From contig NZ_BBYG01000014.1 in the NCBI RefSeq assembly GCF_001184025.1, positions 496,001 to 560,000 on the forward strand: 64,000 nucleotides of DNA, in the 5' to 3' direction. Below, one piece after another: positions 41,436 through 51,618 of this stretch (positions are counted from its first letter, which is position 1; every line of letters starts with the position of its first letter). Under the pieces are notes generated by a model. That model was not told the origin of the DNA and searched no databases. It worked only from the letters and a program-made list of their open reading frames with translations. Made by a program: the position numbers and the translations under genes. The DNA is from Streptomyces maremycinicus. GTDB taxonomy: Bacteria; Actinomycetota; Actinomycetes; Streptomycetales; Streptomycetaceae.

Positions 41436-42572
41436 ATGTACGCAGCATCGTCCTCCGTGTCCGCCCCGCCCCGGTCGCTGCACACCCGCCCGGGCGGCGG
41501 CGGCCCCTACCTCGACCCCGCCGCGCGGTCGGCGGCTCCCCTGCTCGGCGCCGCCACGGCCCGGCGACCCGCGGGGCTCGGCCCACAACCGCTCAGCGGG
41601 AGACTCGACCTGTCCGGCCCCCAGGGCGCCCAGCTGCGCACGGCGATCGCGTCCGTGCACCGGATCTGCCCGGAGTTCGCCCCGGTCCAGGTCCTGCGCC
41701 GCAGCGGACGTTCGGTGCTGCTGGTCGGCACGACCGGCCGCAGCACGGCCGTCGCCAAGTGTTTACTCGACCACTCCCCCGTGTGGGCCGAACAGATCCG
41801 GCACGAAATAGCCGCGTACCGCACGTTCGTCCGGCACCGCCCCCCGGTGCGGGCGCCGAGACTGATCGCGGCGGACCCGGACAACTGCACACTGGTGATC
41901 GAGCGGATGCCGGGCCGGGCCGCGGCACTCCAGCGGCACCCCACCGAGGCCCCGCCGCGGGCGGACGTCCGGGCGGCGCTCGGCGCGATCTGCCGGCTCA
42001 ACGCCTGGCGGCCCCCGGCGGGCACGTTCGACGCCCCGCTCGACTACGCCACCCGTATCTCCCGCTACCACGAGCTGGGTCTGCTCACCGACCGGGACCT
42101 GGGCGACCTCCAGAAGCTGCTGCACGGCATCGCGGCCACCGCGGGCCGGCAGGGCATGGGCCAGTTCTGTCACGGCGACGCCCTCCTGTCGAACATCCTT
42201 CTGTCACCGGCCGGTCCAGTGCTGGTGGACTGGGAGCACGCGGGGTGGTATCTGCCGGGCTACGACCTGGCGACGCTGTGGTCGGCGCTGGGGGACGCGC
42301 CGGTGGCGCGCCGTCAGATCAGCCAGATCGCCCAGTCGGCGGGCCCGGCATCGCGTGACGCCTTCCTGGTGAACCTGATGCTGGTCCTGACCCGCGAGAT
42401 CCGTACCTACGAGACGGCCGTACAGCGCTCGATGGACGGTGGCCCGACGGCCCCGGGTGCCCAGCCGACCGGTTCGTCGTCCGGCGAGGAACAGCGCCTG
42501 CTGCTGCGACGCCTGCACGACGACTGCCAGCTGGCCCGCCGGGCCGTGCGGGCGGCGGTCGGCACCCGCTGA
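41436..42572 (+). CDS. Aminoglycoside-phosphotransferase-like (APH) kinase
   Basis: This 378-residue protein has the APH fold. A degenerate nucleotide lobe (VLRRSGRSVLLVGTTGRSTAVAKCL) precedes FVRHRPPVRAPRLIAADPDNCTLVIERMPG, the catalytic loop FCHGDALLSNILLS with Asp, and the metal-binding DWEHAGWYLPGYDLATLWSAL. The ATG at 41436 has GAAGGGA 12 nt upstream. Such proteins phosphorylate antibiotics, choline or other small molecules, and many in Streptomyces are of unknown function. A strong hairpin terminator follows. It is divergent from the NsdA-like regulator, with a 10-bp tandem repeat between them. Confidence 0.85.
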   Translation: MYAASSSVSAPPRSLHTRPGGGGPYLDPAARSAAPLLGAATARRPAGLGPQPLSGRLDLSGPQGAQLRTAIASVHRICPEFAPVQVLRRSGRSVLLVGTTGRSTAVAKCLLDHSPVWAEQIRHEIAAYRTFVRHRPPVRAPRLIAADPDNCTLVIERMPGRAAALQRHPTEAPPRADVRAALGAICRLNAWRPPAGTFDAPLDYATRISRYHELGLLTDRDLGDLQKLLHGIAATAGRQGMGQFCHGDALLSNILLSPAGPVLVDWEHAGWYLPGYDLATLWSALGDAPVARRQISQIAQSAGPASRDAFLVNLMLVLTREIRTYETAVQRSMDGGPTAPGAQPTGSSSGEEQRLLLRRLHDDCQLARRAVRAAVGTR

Positions 42573-42578
42573 GGGGAC

Positions 42579-42623
42579 GGAGGTCCGCGGTTGCGCCTGA
42601 ACGGCGGCGCGCCGCGGACCTCC
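42579..42623 (+). terminator. Intrinsic terminator after the APH gene
   Basis: GGAGGTCCGCGG (42579-42590) pairs perfectly with CCGCGGACCTCC (42612-42623) around a 21-nt loop, starting 6 nt after the stop codon. Confidence 0.75.
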
Positions 42624-42755
42624 GGGGTGCGTCCGCGGTGTCTTGGCGGAGGAAATCTCCCGTCTGTGGGCATGATTGACGGGCTGTCGGCAAGCCGGTG
42701 ACAGTCGGCTCATGTCCGGCCCCGCACCCCCGCCCGCTCGTTCCAGGAGGCCGCG

Positions 42756-44735
42756 TTGCGAAAACCCGTCACCCACCCCGGATCAGGCAGACACACCCGT
42801 AGAGCCGCAGGCGCCCTGGCGTCGGCGGCTCTGCTGTTCCCGCTGCTCGGCACGGCCTCCCCCGCGCGCGCCACGGGCCCCTCGGTCGCCCCGGTGTCCG
42901 AGGCGGCCGGGCTCCAGCGGGCCTTCGCCGTCGCGGCGGCCGAGTACCACGTACCGCGGAGCCTGCTGCTGGGCGTCTCCTACCTCCAGTCCCGCTGGGA
43001 CACGCACCCCGGCGCGCCGAGCGTGACCGGCGGCTACGGCCCGATGCACCTCACCGACGCGCGTGCGGCGCTCGCCGCGGCCCCGCACCACGGCCGGGGC
43101 GCGGAGGACGCCCGCGGGGACTCCGCCCGCCCGGCCCGTGCCCCTCGGACGCGGCTCCCGGCCGCCGACGAGATCCCGGCCCGGCTGCGCACCCTGCCCC
43201 GGGCGGCGGAGCTGACCGGCCTGAGCGCCGAGGAACTGCGCACGGACCCCGCGGCCAACATCGCGGGCGGCGCGGCGCTCCTCGCCGCCGCGCAGCGGAG
43301 CCTGGGCGAGCCGCTGAGCGGCGACCCGGCCGACTGGTACGGCGCGGTGGCGCGCTTCTCCGGCGCGGACGACAGCGCGACGGCCGCCGCCTACGCCGAC
43401 GACGTCTACGACGTGCTGCGCACCGGGGCGGAGCGCCTCACGGACGCCGGTGGGCCGGTCGCCCTGGCCGCCCAGCCGGGCGTGGCACCGCGGACCGCCC
43501 AGCTGCGGGAGGCCGGACTGCGCACGGCCTCCAGGGACGGCACCGAGTGTCCGACGACGGTGTCCTGCGAGTGGATCCCGGCGCCGTACGAGCAGTTCGG
43601 CGACAACGACTACGGCAATCACGACCTCGGCGACCGGCCGGCCGCGCCGGGCATCAAGTACATCGTCGTGCACGACACCGAGGGCGGGTGGGAGGGGGTG
43701 CTGAACATGGTCCAGGACCCCACCTATGTGTCCTGGAACTACACCCTGCGCTCCACCGACGGTCACGTCGCCCAGCATGTGAAGGCCAAGGACGTGGCCT
43801 GGCACGCGGGCAACTGGTACGTCAACGCCAAGTCGATCGGTCTGGAGCACGAGGGCTTCCTCGCCCAGCCGGACTCCTGGTACACGGAGGCGATGTACCG
43901 GTCGTCGGCGCGTCTGGTGAAGTACCTGGCGGCGCGGTACGGCGTCCCGCTGGACCGGCAGCACATCCTGGGCCACGACAACGTACCCGGGCCGACGACC
44001 GCGACCGTCTCCGGGATGCACACCGACCCGGGCCCCTACTGGGACTGGCGGCACTACTTCGAACTGCTGGACCGGCCCTTCGCGGCGACGGCCCGCAGGA
44101 GCGGCGGTCTGGTGACGATCCGGCCGGACTACCTCGCCAACCAGCCGGTGTACACGGACTGTGTCACCAAGGGCGCGCCGTGCGCGGCGCACGGTTCGAG
44201 CGCGGTGCGGCTGTACTCCGACCACGACGAGAAGTCGGCCCTGATCAAGGACATCGGCCAGGGCTCGGCCCCGACCACCGGCGTGAACGACACCTCCTCG
44301 CGGGTGTCGACCGGCCAGCAGTACGCGGTCGCCGACCAGTGGGGTGACTGGACGGCGATCTGGTACCTGGGTCAGAAGGCGTGGTTCCGCAACCCGAAGG
44401 ACCGGCCGACGGCGGTGCCCGCGGCGGGCCAGGTGGTCACCCCGAAGGACGGCCGCGACAGCGTCGCGGTCTACGGCCGCGCCTATCCGGAGGCGTCGGC
44501 CTATCCGGCGGGCGTCCCGGCCCAGGCGGTCTCCCCGCTCCCGTACACCCTGCCGAAGGGCCAGAAGTACGTGGTCGGGGACAAGGTGCCGGGTGAGTAC
44601 TACTACGCGGTCACCTTCGCGACCGGCTCGCACCGGGTGGTGACCGGCGAGGACCAGTACTACGAGATCCAGTACGGGCACCGGGTGGCGTTCGTGCGGG
44701 CCGCGGACGTGAGGCTGATGTCGTCGATGTCGTAG
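42756..44735 (+). CDS. Secreted N-acetylmuramoyl-L-alanine amidase
   Basis: The start is TTG 42756, set by AGGAGG at 42745-42750. The 659-residue product has a signal peptide (RRAAGALASAALLFPLLGTASPARA) and a lysozyme-like helical region (AAAEYHVPRSLLLGVSYLQSRWD ... GGYGPMHL). A type-2 amidase domain follows at about residues 295-440, with zinc ligands in IVVHDTEGG, QHILGHDNV and MHTDPGPYWDW. A C-terminal SH3-like region with TDCVTKGAPCAAHG and WTAIWYLGQKAWF follows. It cleaves the amide bond between MurNAc and the stem peptide outside the cell. It has no wall-anchor motif. Local function (autolysis, sporulation or attack on neighbours) is unknown. Confidence 0.92.
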   Translation: MRKPVTHPGSGRHTRRAAGALASAALLFPLLGTASPARATGPSVAPVSEAAGLQRAFAVAAAEYHVPRSLLLGVSYLQSRWDTHPGAPSVTGGYGPMHLTDARAALAAAPHHGRGAEDARGDSARPARAPRTRLPAADEIPARLRTLPRAAELTGLSAEELRTDPAANIAGGAALLAAAQRSLGEPLSGDPADWYGAVARFSGADDSATAAAYADDVYDVLRTGAERLTDAGGPVALAAQPGVAPRTAQLREAGLRTASRDGTECPTTVSCEWIPAPYEQFGDNDYGNHDLGDRPAAPGIKYIVVHDTEGGWEGVLNMVQDPTYVSWNYTLRSTDGHVAQHVKAKDVAWHAGNWYVNAKSIGLEHEGFLAQPDSWYTEAMYRSSARLVKYLAARYGVPLDRQHILGHDNVPGPTTATVSGMHTDPGPYWDWRHYFELLDRPFAATARRSGGLVTIRPDYLANQPVYTDCVTKGAPCAAHGSSAVRLYSDHDEKSALIKDIGQGSAPTTGVNDTSSRVSTGQQYAVADQWGDWTAIWYLGQKAWFRNPKDRPTAVPAAGQVVTPKDGRDSVAVYGRAYPEASAYPAGVPAQAVSPLPYTLPKGQKYVVGDKVPGEYYYAVTFATGSHRVVTGEDQYYEIQYGHRVAFVRAADVRLMSSMS

Positions 44736-44742
44736 CCGTGCC

Positions 44743-45240
44743 TCAGCCCTGCTGGAAGAGCTCCGCCGGGAGCGGTTTCAGCAGGGCGTAGAGGTCGTCG
44801 GTGATGGGGCGGTCCCAGGCGGCGATGGTCACCAGGACGTTGTCGCTGCGGTCGAACTGCACGCAGGAGATCCGGCCCTCGGAGAGCTTGAGGCGACGCA
44901 CGATCAGCAGGTTGTCGCCCTGCATCACCGGCATGTCCTCGGTGCCGACGACGGTCACCTCCTCGTCGTTCTCCAGCGCGAGCAGCAGCTGGGCGACCTC
45001 GAAGGGGACCTCGCCCTCCTCCACCTCACGGGCCGGGGAGCCCTCGGGAAGATTGCCGATGATCATCGCGGGGCCGCGGCCGCCGAAGAGGTCGTAGCGC
45101 AGGAAGACGCCCTGGCAGCTGCCGTCGGGGGCGGGCAGCAGACCGGCACCGAGGTTGCCGGGCCAGTCGCCCGGATCCATGGCCAGGACGTCGAAGTCGG
45201 GCCCGGCGGGGGTGGCGCTGCGGCGGCGGAGGAACGACAT
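44743..45240 (-). CDS. Conserved hypothetical protein
   Basis: This 165-residue soluble acidic protein begins MSFLRRRS and contains FDVLAMDPGDWPGNLGAGLLPAPDGSCQGVFLRYDLFGG, then LLLALENDEEVTVVGTEDMPVMQGDNLLIVRRLKLSEGRISCVQFDRSDNVLVTIAAWDRPIT. It looks like a compact alpha/beta protein with no membrane segment. I recognise it only as a type of protein found widely in streptomycetes without assigned function. It is convergent with the amidase gene, 7 bp apart. Confidence 0.75.
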   Translation of the reverse strand: MSFLRRRSATPAGPDFDVLAMDPGDWPGNLGAGLLPAPDGSCQGVFLRYDLFGGRGPAMIIGNLPEGSPAREVEEGEVPFEVAQLLLALENDEEVTVVGTEDMPVMQGDNLLIVRRLKLSEGRISCVQFDRSDNVLVTIAAWDRPITDDLYALLKPLPAELFQQG

Positions 45241-45392
45241 GCCGCCATGGTACGTGGACAGAGCCGTCCGGCGACCTCCGGGAGGGACGCGGTTCGTCGT
45301 CCCGGGGCGCCGTCGCTCCCCCGGTGGCGGCGGCCGAGGACACGTGTCCGCCCGGGCCCCGCCCGGTCTCCCCGTGCGGGCGGGCTCCGGGG

Positions 45393-45410
45393 GCCGGCCG
45401 TGCGGCCGGC
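45393..45410 (-). terminator. Hairpin just after the DUF397 gene
   Basis: GCCGGCCG (45393-45400) is followed two bases later by CGGCCGGC (45403-45410), a perfect inverted repeat 8 nt beyond the DUF397 stop. The tight loop means only the outer pairs would form. The remainder of 45241-45417 shows no gene. Confidence 0.45.
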
Positions 45411-45417
45411 GCCGCTC

Positions 45418-45660
45418 TCAGGTCAGGTCGAACTCCCCCTCCCGCGCCCCCGACACGAACGCGCCCCACTCGGCGGGCGTGAAGATCAGGGAAGGGCTCT
45501 GGGGGCTGCCGCTGTTGCGCATCGCGATGAATCCTTCGACGAAGGCGATCTGGACATCCCCCCGCCCCCGGCTGCTGGACTGCCACTCGGCGTTGCTGAG
45601 GTCCAGCTCCGGCTTGTCCCAGCCCGTGAGCGGCTGCTGCTGGATGGTGCTCTCGGCCAC
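45418..45660 (-). CDS. DUF397-domain protein
   Basis: This 80-residue protein reads WDKPELDLSNAEWQSSSRGRGDVQIAFVEGFIAMRNSG, then SLIFTPAEWGAFVSGAREGEFDL, the complete DUF397 pattern ('WxKSSxS...VxVA...VAVRDSxxP...LxFTxxEWxAFVxGxxxGEF'). The GTG at 45660 has GGAGGA about 8 nt upstream. DUF397 genes usually pair with an XRE-type regulator of the BldB/WhiJ circuit that controls development. No such partner is adjacent, so this is an orphan copy. Confidence 0.92.
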   Translation of the reverse strand: MAESTIQQQPLTGWDKPELDLSNAEWQSSSRGRGDVQIAFVEGFIAMRNSGSPQSPSLIFTPAEWGAFVSGAREGEFDLT

Positions 45661-45743
45661 GTCCGTGCTCCTCCCGGTTCGTCGTCCGCGAGTCAGCCTA
45701 GCGACCGGTTCCTGAGGCCGACAGAGCACGTGAGGGGGACCTT

Positions 45744-46906
<1,163 letters not shown>

Positions 46907-46910
<4 letters not shown>

Positions 46911-47956
46911 CGCGGTTCCCCTTCGAGTACGGCGACCAGGTTCTGCTGGAGGCAGGGTCCTGAGGTGGCGTGGGCGAGGGCGCGGTCGGACTCGCCCCGG
47001 TGGACGCGGGCGGCGGCCTCGCCGACGCGGATGAGGCCGGCGGCCATCATCGGGTTGGCGGCGATGGCGCCGCCGGACAGGTTCACCCGCACGCTGTCGT
47101 CGAGCCGCAGCGCCTTGCGCAGGACGACCTCCTGGGCGCTGAACGGGGCGTGCAGTTCGGCGGTGTCGACGGGCCGTTCGAAGGCGCCGGCGCGTTCGGC
47201 GGCCAGACGGGTGGAGGGCGAGTCGGTCAGGTCGCGTACGCCGAGCGAGTGGGCCTCGATCCGGTGGTCGATGCCCCGGATCCAGGCGGGCCGGGAGCAC
47301 AGTTCGCGGGCCCGCTCCCCGGCGGCGAGGATCACGGCCGCGGCGCCGTCCCCGACCGGCGGGCAGTCGCCGGTGCGCAGCGGCCGTACGACGTAGTCCC
47401 CCTGGGGTACCGGGCCACGGATCTGGGCGTGGGAGTTGAGGGTGGCGACGCGGCGGCTGCGGGTGCCGATCGCGGCGAGTGCGCTCTCGTCGGTGTCGCC
47501 CGCGTCGATCAGGGCCTGTGCCTGGAGGGCGGCGAGGGCGACGGAGTCGGGCCACAGCGGGGCGACGTAGTACGGGTCGAGCTGACGGGTGAGCACGTCG
47601 CGCAGGGAGCCGGGCGAGGACTTGCCGTAGGAGTAGACGAGCGCGGTGTCGGCGTCGCCGGTGAGCAGCTTGGTCCAGGCCTCGTACAGGGCCCAGGCGC
47701 CGTCCGTCTCGACATGGGACTCGGAGATGGGCGGCCAGGCGCCTACGCCGTCGAGGGCGAGGGTGAAGGAGAAGGCCCGGCCCGCGAGGTAGTCGCTGGA
47801 GCCGGAGCAGGTGAAGCCGATGTCGGCGGTCTTCAGGCCGGTGCGGTCCAGGACGCTGTGCAGCACCGGCATGAGCATCTCGACCTCGGAGAGCTCGTCG
47901 GTGGTGCGCCGGACGTCGGTCTGCGCGAAGGCCACCACCGCGATGTCCCGGGTCAT
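46907..47956 (-). CDS. Second thiolase-like lipid-transfer protein
   Basis: This 349-residue thiolase-fold protein begins IAVVAFAQTDVRRTTDELSEVEMLMPVLHSVLDRTGL. The region of the usual Cys reads SESHVETDGAWALYEAW, again without a Cys, and the C-terminus reads GPCLQQNLVAVLEG instead of the His-rich thiolase ending. The ATG at 47956 has AAGGAG upstream and overlaps the DUF35 stop as ATGA. Its sequence differs strongly from the neighbouring paralogue, so a heteromer is likely. Pairs like this next to DUF35 form the retro-aldolase or acyl-transfer step in steroid side-chain breakdown. Confidence 0.83.
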
Positions 47957-48894
47957 AGCAGCTCCTTGTAGGCGTCGTAGTCCGCGTCGGGTTCGCCGGT
48001 GGGCCGGTAGTGGTCGGGGTAGCGGGCGCCGTCCGTCCATACGGGTTCGACGCGCAGGCCCATGCGTACCTGGTCGTAGGGAATGCCGCCGATGCGGGCG
48101 TGCAGCGCGAGATCGGCGCCGTCGAGGGCGATGTGGGCGTAGACGTAGGGCACTTCGATGTCGAGGTTCTTCGCCTTGATGTTGACGATGCAGAAGGTGG
48201 TGACGGTCCCGCGCGGTCCGACCTCGACCTGCTCGGTGGTCGGGAGGCCGCAGGTGGGACAGGCCCCGCGCGGCGGCACGTACACCTTGCGGCAGGACGG
48301 GCAGCGCTCGCCGACGGTCCTGCGGTCGGCGAGGGAGTTGATGTAGGCGGTCTGGGCGCGGCCGGGCGAGTAGGTGTAGTCGAGCCGGGCGGCGGCGACG
48401 ATGCCGCCGACCGGGTCCGCGAACTCGCCCGTGCTGCCCGTGAGCCGGGCCGGTTCACCGTCGTGGGGTTCGAAGCAGGCGATGTCGGTGATGGCGCCGG
48501 TGCGTTCCCCGGCCCAGCGGATCCGGACGCGCAGGCCGGTGTGGACGGCGTCGGGGCCGGGGGCGTCGAGGGCGTGCAGGAGGGCGGTGTCGGAGCCGTC
48601 GAGGCGTACCAGTACCCAGGCGAAGGGCGTGGTGAGGGGCTGTCCGCGGCGGGGGGCGTGGTTCCAGGCCCAGGTGGTGACGGTGCCGGTGGGGGCGACC
48701 TCGACGAGGTCGCGCAGCTCGTCGGCGGTTGTGGGGTCGTACTCGACGGGCGGGACGAGGATCCGGCCGTCGGAGGCCCTCACCCCGAGGACGACCCGCT
48801 CGCGCAGCCCGGTGAGAAAGGCACTCTGGACCGGCCCGAGGGACCGGGTGAACGGAAACTCGACGACAAGCGGCGCTTTGAGTACTTCGGACAT
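47953..48894 (-). CDS. Tandem DUF35/OB-fold protein, partner of thiolase-like proteins
   Basis: This is a 313-residue protein, about twice the usual DUF35 length. The C-terminal half is a standard DUF35: the rubredoxin-like zinc ribbon RCPSCRKVYVPPRGACPTC followed by the OB fold (VEVGPRGTVTTFCIVNIKAK ... YVYAHIALDGADLALHARIGG). The N-terminal half resembles a second copy whose ribbon has lost all Cys (VLGVRASDGRILVPPVEYDP) before another OB-like stretch (VEVAPTGTVTTWAWNHA). DUF35 proteins are acyl-CoA-binding chaperones or subunits of Ltp-type thiolases. The ATG at 48894 follows GAGGAGG. It is the first gene of a three-gene coupled operon. Confidence 0.88.
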   Translation of the reverse strand: MSEVLKAPLVVEFPFTRSLGPVQSAFLTGLRERVVLGVRASDGRILVPPVEYDPTTADELRDLVEVAPTGTVTTWAWNHAPRRGQPLTTPFAWVLVRLDGSDTALLHALDAPGPDAVHTGLRVRIRWAGERTGAITDIACFEPHDGEPARLTGSTGEFADPVGGIVAAARLDYTYSPGRAQTAYINSLADRRTVGERCPSCRKVYVPPRGACPTCGLPTTEQVEVGPRGTVTTFCIVNIKAKNLDIEVPYVYAHIALDGADLALHARIGGIPYDQVRMGLRVEPVWTDGARYPDHYRPTGEPDADYDAYKELL

Positions 48895-49026
48895 CAGGGC
48901 TGCCTCCTCGGGAAGCCGGCGTCGGCGGGAGCGCCCCCCGGAAGGGGCGCGGGGAACTGCGCGACCAGCCACGACGGACCCGCAGTACGGCGAACAGCGG
49001 TGAGCGCCCACACTCCCCGCACGGCG

Positions 49027-49827
49027 TCACGCACGCCGGTAGACCGGCGCCCGCTTCTCCGCGAAGGCGCGGGCGCCTTCCTTCGCGTCATCGGTGTCGA
49101 ACACCGGCCATCCTCGGGTGAGTTCGGCGGCGAGTCCGTCGGCCTCGGCCATCTCGGCGGCCTCGTAGACGGACGCCTTGACGGCCTCCACGGCGAGCGG
49201 CGCGCAGGCGTTGACGCGTTCGGCGATCTCCAGGGCCTTGTCCAGGGCGCTGCCGTCGGGGACGACATGGCCGATCAGGCCGATGCCGGCGGCCTCGCGG
49301 GCGGTGTAGGCCCGACCGGTGAGCAGCATCTCCAGGGCGTGCGTGCGCGGGATCTGGCGGGGCAGCCGGACGGTCGAGCCGCCGATCGGGAAGAGGCCGC
49401 GTCGCACCTCGAAGAGGCCGAAGACGGCGGACTCGCCCGCGACCCGGATGTCGGTGCCCTGGAGCATCTCGGTGCCGCCCGCCACGCAGTGGCCCTCGAC
49501 GGCGGCGATCACCGGTTTACGGGGGCGGTGGTGGCGGAGCATCGCCTTCCAGTGCAGGTCGGGGTCGGCCTTGAGCCGGTCGCGGTGGCCCTCGCCCGCC
49601 ATCCCCTGGCCGGCCAGTGCCTTGAGGTCCATGCCGGCGCAGAAGGAGCCGCCCGCGCCGGTGAGGACGACGGAGCGGACCGAGTCGTCCGCGTCGGCCT
49701 CGAGCCAGCCGTCGTACAGACCGACGAGCATGGCGATCGAGAGCGCGTTCCTGGCCTCCGGCCGGTCGAGCGTGAGCACGAGTGTGGCGCCTTCGCGGCG
49801 CACGGTGAGGTGTTCGGTGCCGCTCAT
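49027..49827 (-). CDS. Enoyl-CoA hydratase/isomerase (crotonase)
   Basis: This 266-residue crotonase-fold enzyme reads LTLDRPEARNALSIAMLVGLYDGW, then VVLTGAGGSFCAGMDLKAL (first oxyanion loop) and AVEGHCVAGGTEMLQGTDIRVAGESAVFGLFEVRRGLFPIGGSTVRLPRQI (second loop). The ATG at 49827 follows GGGGAGA. It lies just upstream of the DUF35/thiolase operon (132 bp) in the same orientation, and is divergent from the CoA ligase across a TetR-type palindrome. It would hydrate or isomerise an enoyl-CoA intermediate; the exact substrate is unknown. Confidence 0.88.
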   Translation of the reverse strand: MSGTEHLTVRREGATLVLTLDRPEARNALSIAMLVGLYDGWLEADADDSVRSVVLTGAGGSFCAGMDLKALAGQGMAGEGHRDRLKADPDLHWKAMLRHHRPRKPVIAAVEGHCVAGGTEMLQGTDIRVAGESAVFGLFEVRRGLFPIGGSTVRLPRQIPRTHALEMLLTGRAYTAREAAGIGLIGHVVPDGSALDKALEIAERVNACAPLAVEAVKASVYEAAEMAEADGLAAELTRGWPVFDTDDAKEGARAFAEKRAPVYRRA

Positions 49828-49892
49828 CGCAGGTCTCCCCTCGGAAAGAACGAGAACAGGTTGCAGGAGGCGTGATGGCAGTTCAAGGGTTT

Positions 49893-49909
49893 TCTGACAC
49901 TCAGTCAGA
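49893..49909. promoter_or_regulatory. TetR-type operator A
   Basis: TCTGAC-ACTCA-GTCAGA is a perfect 6-5-6 inverted repeat between the divergent hydratase and acyl-CoA synthetase genes. A nearly identical element, TCTGAT-ACTCC-GTCAGA, lies at 58301-58317. The shared context TCTGAyACTCmGTCAGAtTT strongly suggests a common regulator. Confidence 0.7.
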
Positions 49910-50001
49910 TTTATTGACGCGAGCCCTTCCCACTTGCCGCCCGCTTTGCTCAGATGACCGACGAACCGTCGAAGCACCAGGCCCCCCGGTCAGGAGGAGC
50001 G

Positions 50002-51606
50002 GTGGAGTACAACCTTGCCGACCTGTTCGAGTCGGTCGTCGACGTGGCGGCGGACCGTGAGGCGCTCGTGTACGTCGACCATCCCGGCACGGGTGCGGAA
50101 CGCCGTCTGACGTACGCCGAGCTGGACGCGGCGGCCAACCGCATCGGTCATCACCTCCTCGACAGCGGGATCCGCCCCGGCGAACACCTCGGCCTGCATC
50201 TGTACAACGGGGTCGAGTACCTCCAGACGGTGCTGGGCTGCCTCAAGGCGCGGATCGTGCCGGTGAACGTGAACTACCGTTACGTGGAAGATGAGTTGAT
50301 CTACCTCTACCGGGACGCGGATCTGGTAGCGCTCGTCTTCGACGCGGAGTTCACGGACCGGGTGGCGGCCGCGCTGCCGCAGACGCCGGCGCTGCGGCAC
50401 CTGATCCGGGTGGGTCCGCCGGACGGAGGCGTCACCTCCTTCGCGGACGCGGAGGCGAGCGGCTCTCCCGGGCGCGGGTTCCCGGACCGCTCGGGCGACG
50501 ACCAGTTCATCATCTACACCGGCGGCACGACCGGCCTGCCCAAGGGGGTGATGTGGCGTCAGGAGGACCTGTTCTTCTCGGGGCTGGGCGGCGGCTCCCC
50601 CACCGGTGAGGCGGTGAAGAAGCCGGAGGAGCTCGCCGAGCGGGTCGCGGCCGGCGGTGGCGGGATCACCTTCTTCCCCACCCCGCCGCTGATGCACGGC
50701 ACCTCCACCCTCACCGCCTTCATCGGCTTCAACTTCGGGCAACGTGTCGTGCTGCACCGCAAGTTCGTCCCCGAGGAAGTGCTCAGGACGATCGAGAAGG
50801 AGAAGGTCACCAGCATCTCCCTGGTGGGCGACGCGATGCTGCGGCCGCTGATCGACGCGCTCGACGGCCCGCTGCGGGGCACGGACTGCTCGTCGGTGTT
50901 CAGCGTGTCCTCGTCCGGCGCGATCATGTCGGACACGGTCCGCCGCCAGTTCCGGGAGCTGATGCCGAACGCGATGCTGCTGAACAACTTCGGTTCCTCG
51001 GAGTCCGGGTTCAACGGCACGGCGACGGAGGACTCGGGGCCCGAGCGGGGCTTTCGGGTCCGCGTCAACTCCCGTACCCGGGTGGTCGATCCGGCCACCC
51101 ACGAGCCGGTCGCCCCGGGCGAGGTCGGCCGGGTCGCCCAGCGCGGCCATGTGCCGCTCGGCTACTACAACGACCCGGTGAAGACGGCCGAGACCTTCTT
51201 CCGCAAGGACGGCGAACGCTGGGTGCTGCTCGGCGACATGGCGACCGTCGACGAGGAGGGCGTGGTCGTGGTCCTCGGACGCGGCTCGCAGTGCATCAAC
51301 ACCGGGGGCGAGAAGGTGTACCCCGAGGAGGTCGAACAGGCCCTGAAGTCCCATCCGGACGTGTACGACGCCCTGGTGGCGGGAGTGCCGGACCGGACGT
51401 GGGGCAACCATGTGGCGGCCGTCGTGCAGGTCCGCGACGGTGCCGCGCGCCCCTCTCTGGAGGACATCCAGCGGCACTGCCGCTCCCGGCTGGCCGGCTA
51501 CAAGATCCCGCGCCAGCTGGTGGTCACGGAGTCGATCCGGCGCTCGCCGAGCGGGAAGGCGGACTACCGGTGGGCGCGGGAGGTGGCCGTCGCCGACGAC
51601 CGGTGA
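50002..51606 (+). CDS. FadD19-like acyl-CoA synthetase
   Basis: The GTG at 50002 is chosen because AGGAGG lies 4 nt upstream and gives the family-typical start VEYNLADLFESVV; an in-frame ATG at 49954 is possible. The 534-residue adenylate-forming enzyme has the P-loop YTGGTTGLPKGVMW near residues 172-185, NNFGSSESGFNG (adenine motif), and the C-terminal LGDMATVDEEGVVVVLGRGSQCINTGGEKVYPEEVE and RSPSGKADYRWA (catalytic Lys). The overall pattern, with 'MHGTSTLTAFIGF' and 'GHVPLGYYNDPVKTAETFF', resembles FadD19/FadD17 steroid side-chain CoA ligases. The natural acid is unproven. Confidence 0.88.
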   Translation: MEYNLADLFESVVDVAADREALVYVDHPGTGAERRLTYAELDAAANRIGHHLLDSGIRPGEHLGLHLYNGVEYLQTVLGCLKARIVPVNVNYRYVEDELIYLYRDADLVALVFDAEFTDRVAAALPQTPALRHLIRVGPPDGGVTSFADAEASGSPGRGFPDRSGDDQFIIYTGGTTGLPKGVMWRQEDLFFSGLGGGSPTGEAVKKPEELAERVAAGGGGITFFPTPPLMHGTSTLTAFIGFNFGQRVVLHRKFVPEEVLRTIEKEKVTSISLVGDAMLRPLIDALDGPLRGTDCSSVFSVSSSGAIMSDTVRRQFRELMPNAMLLNNFGSSESGFNGTATEDSGPERGFRVRVNSRTRVVDPATHEPVAPGEVGRVAQRGHVPLGYYNDPVKTAETFFRKDGERWVLLGDMATVDEEGVVVVLGRGSQCINTGGEKVYPEEVEQALKSHPDVYDALVAGVPDRTWGNHVAAVVQVRDGAARPSLEDIQRHCRSRLAGYKIPRQLVVTESIRRSPSGKADYRWAREVAVADDR

Positions 51607-51618
51607 ACCGGCCCGGCG

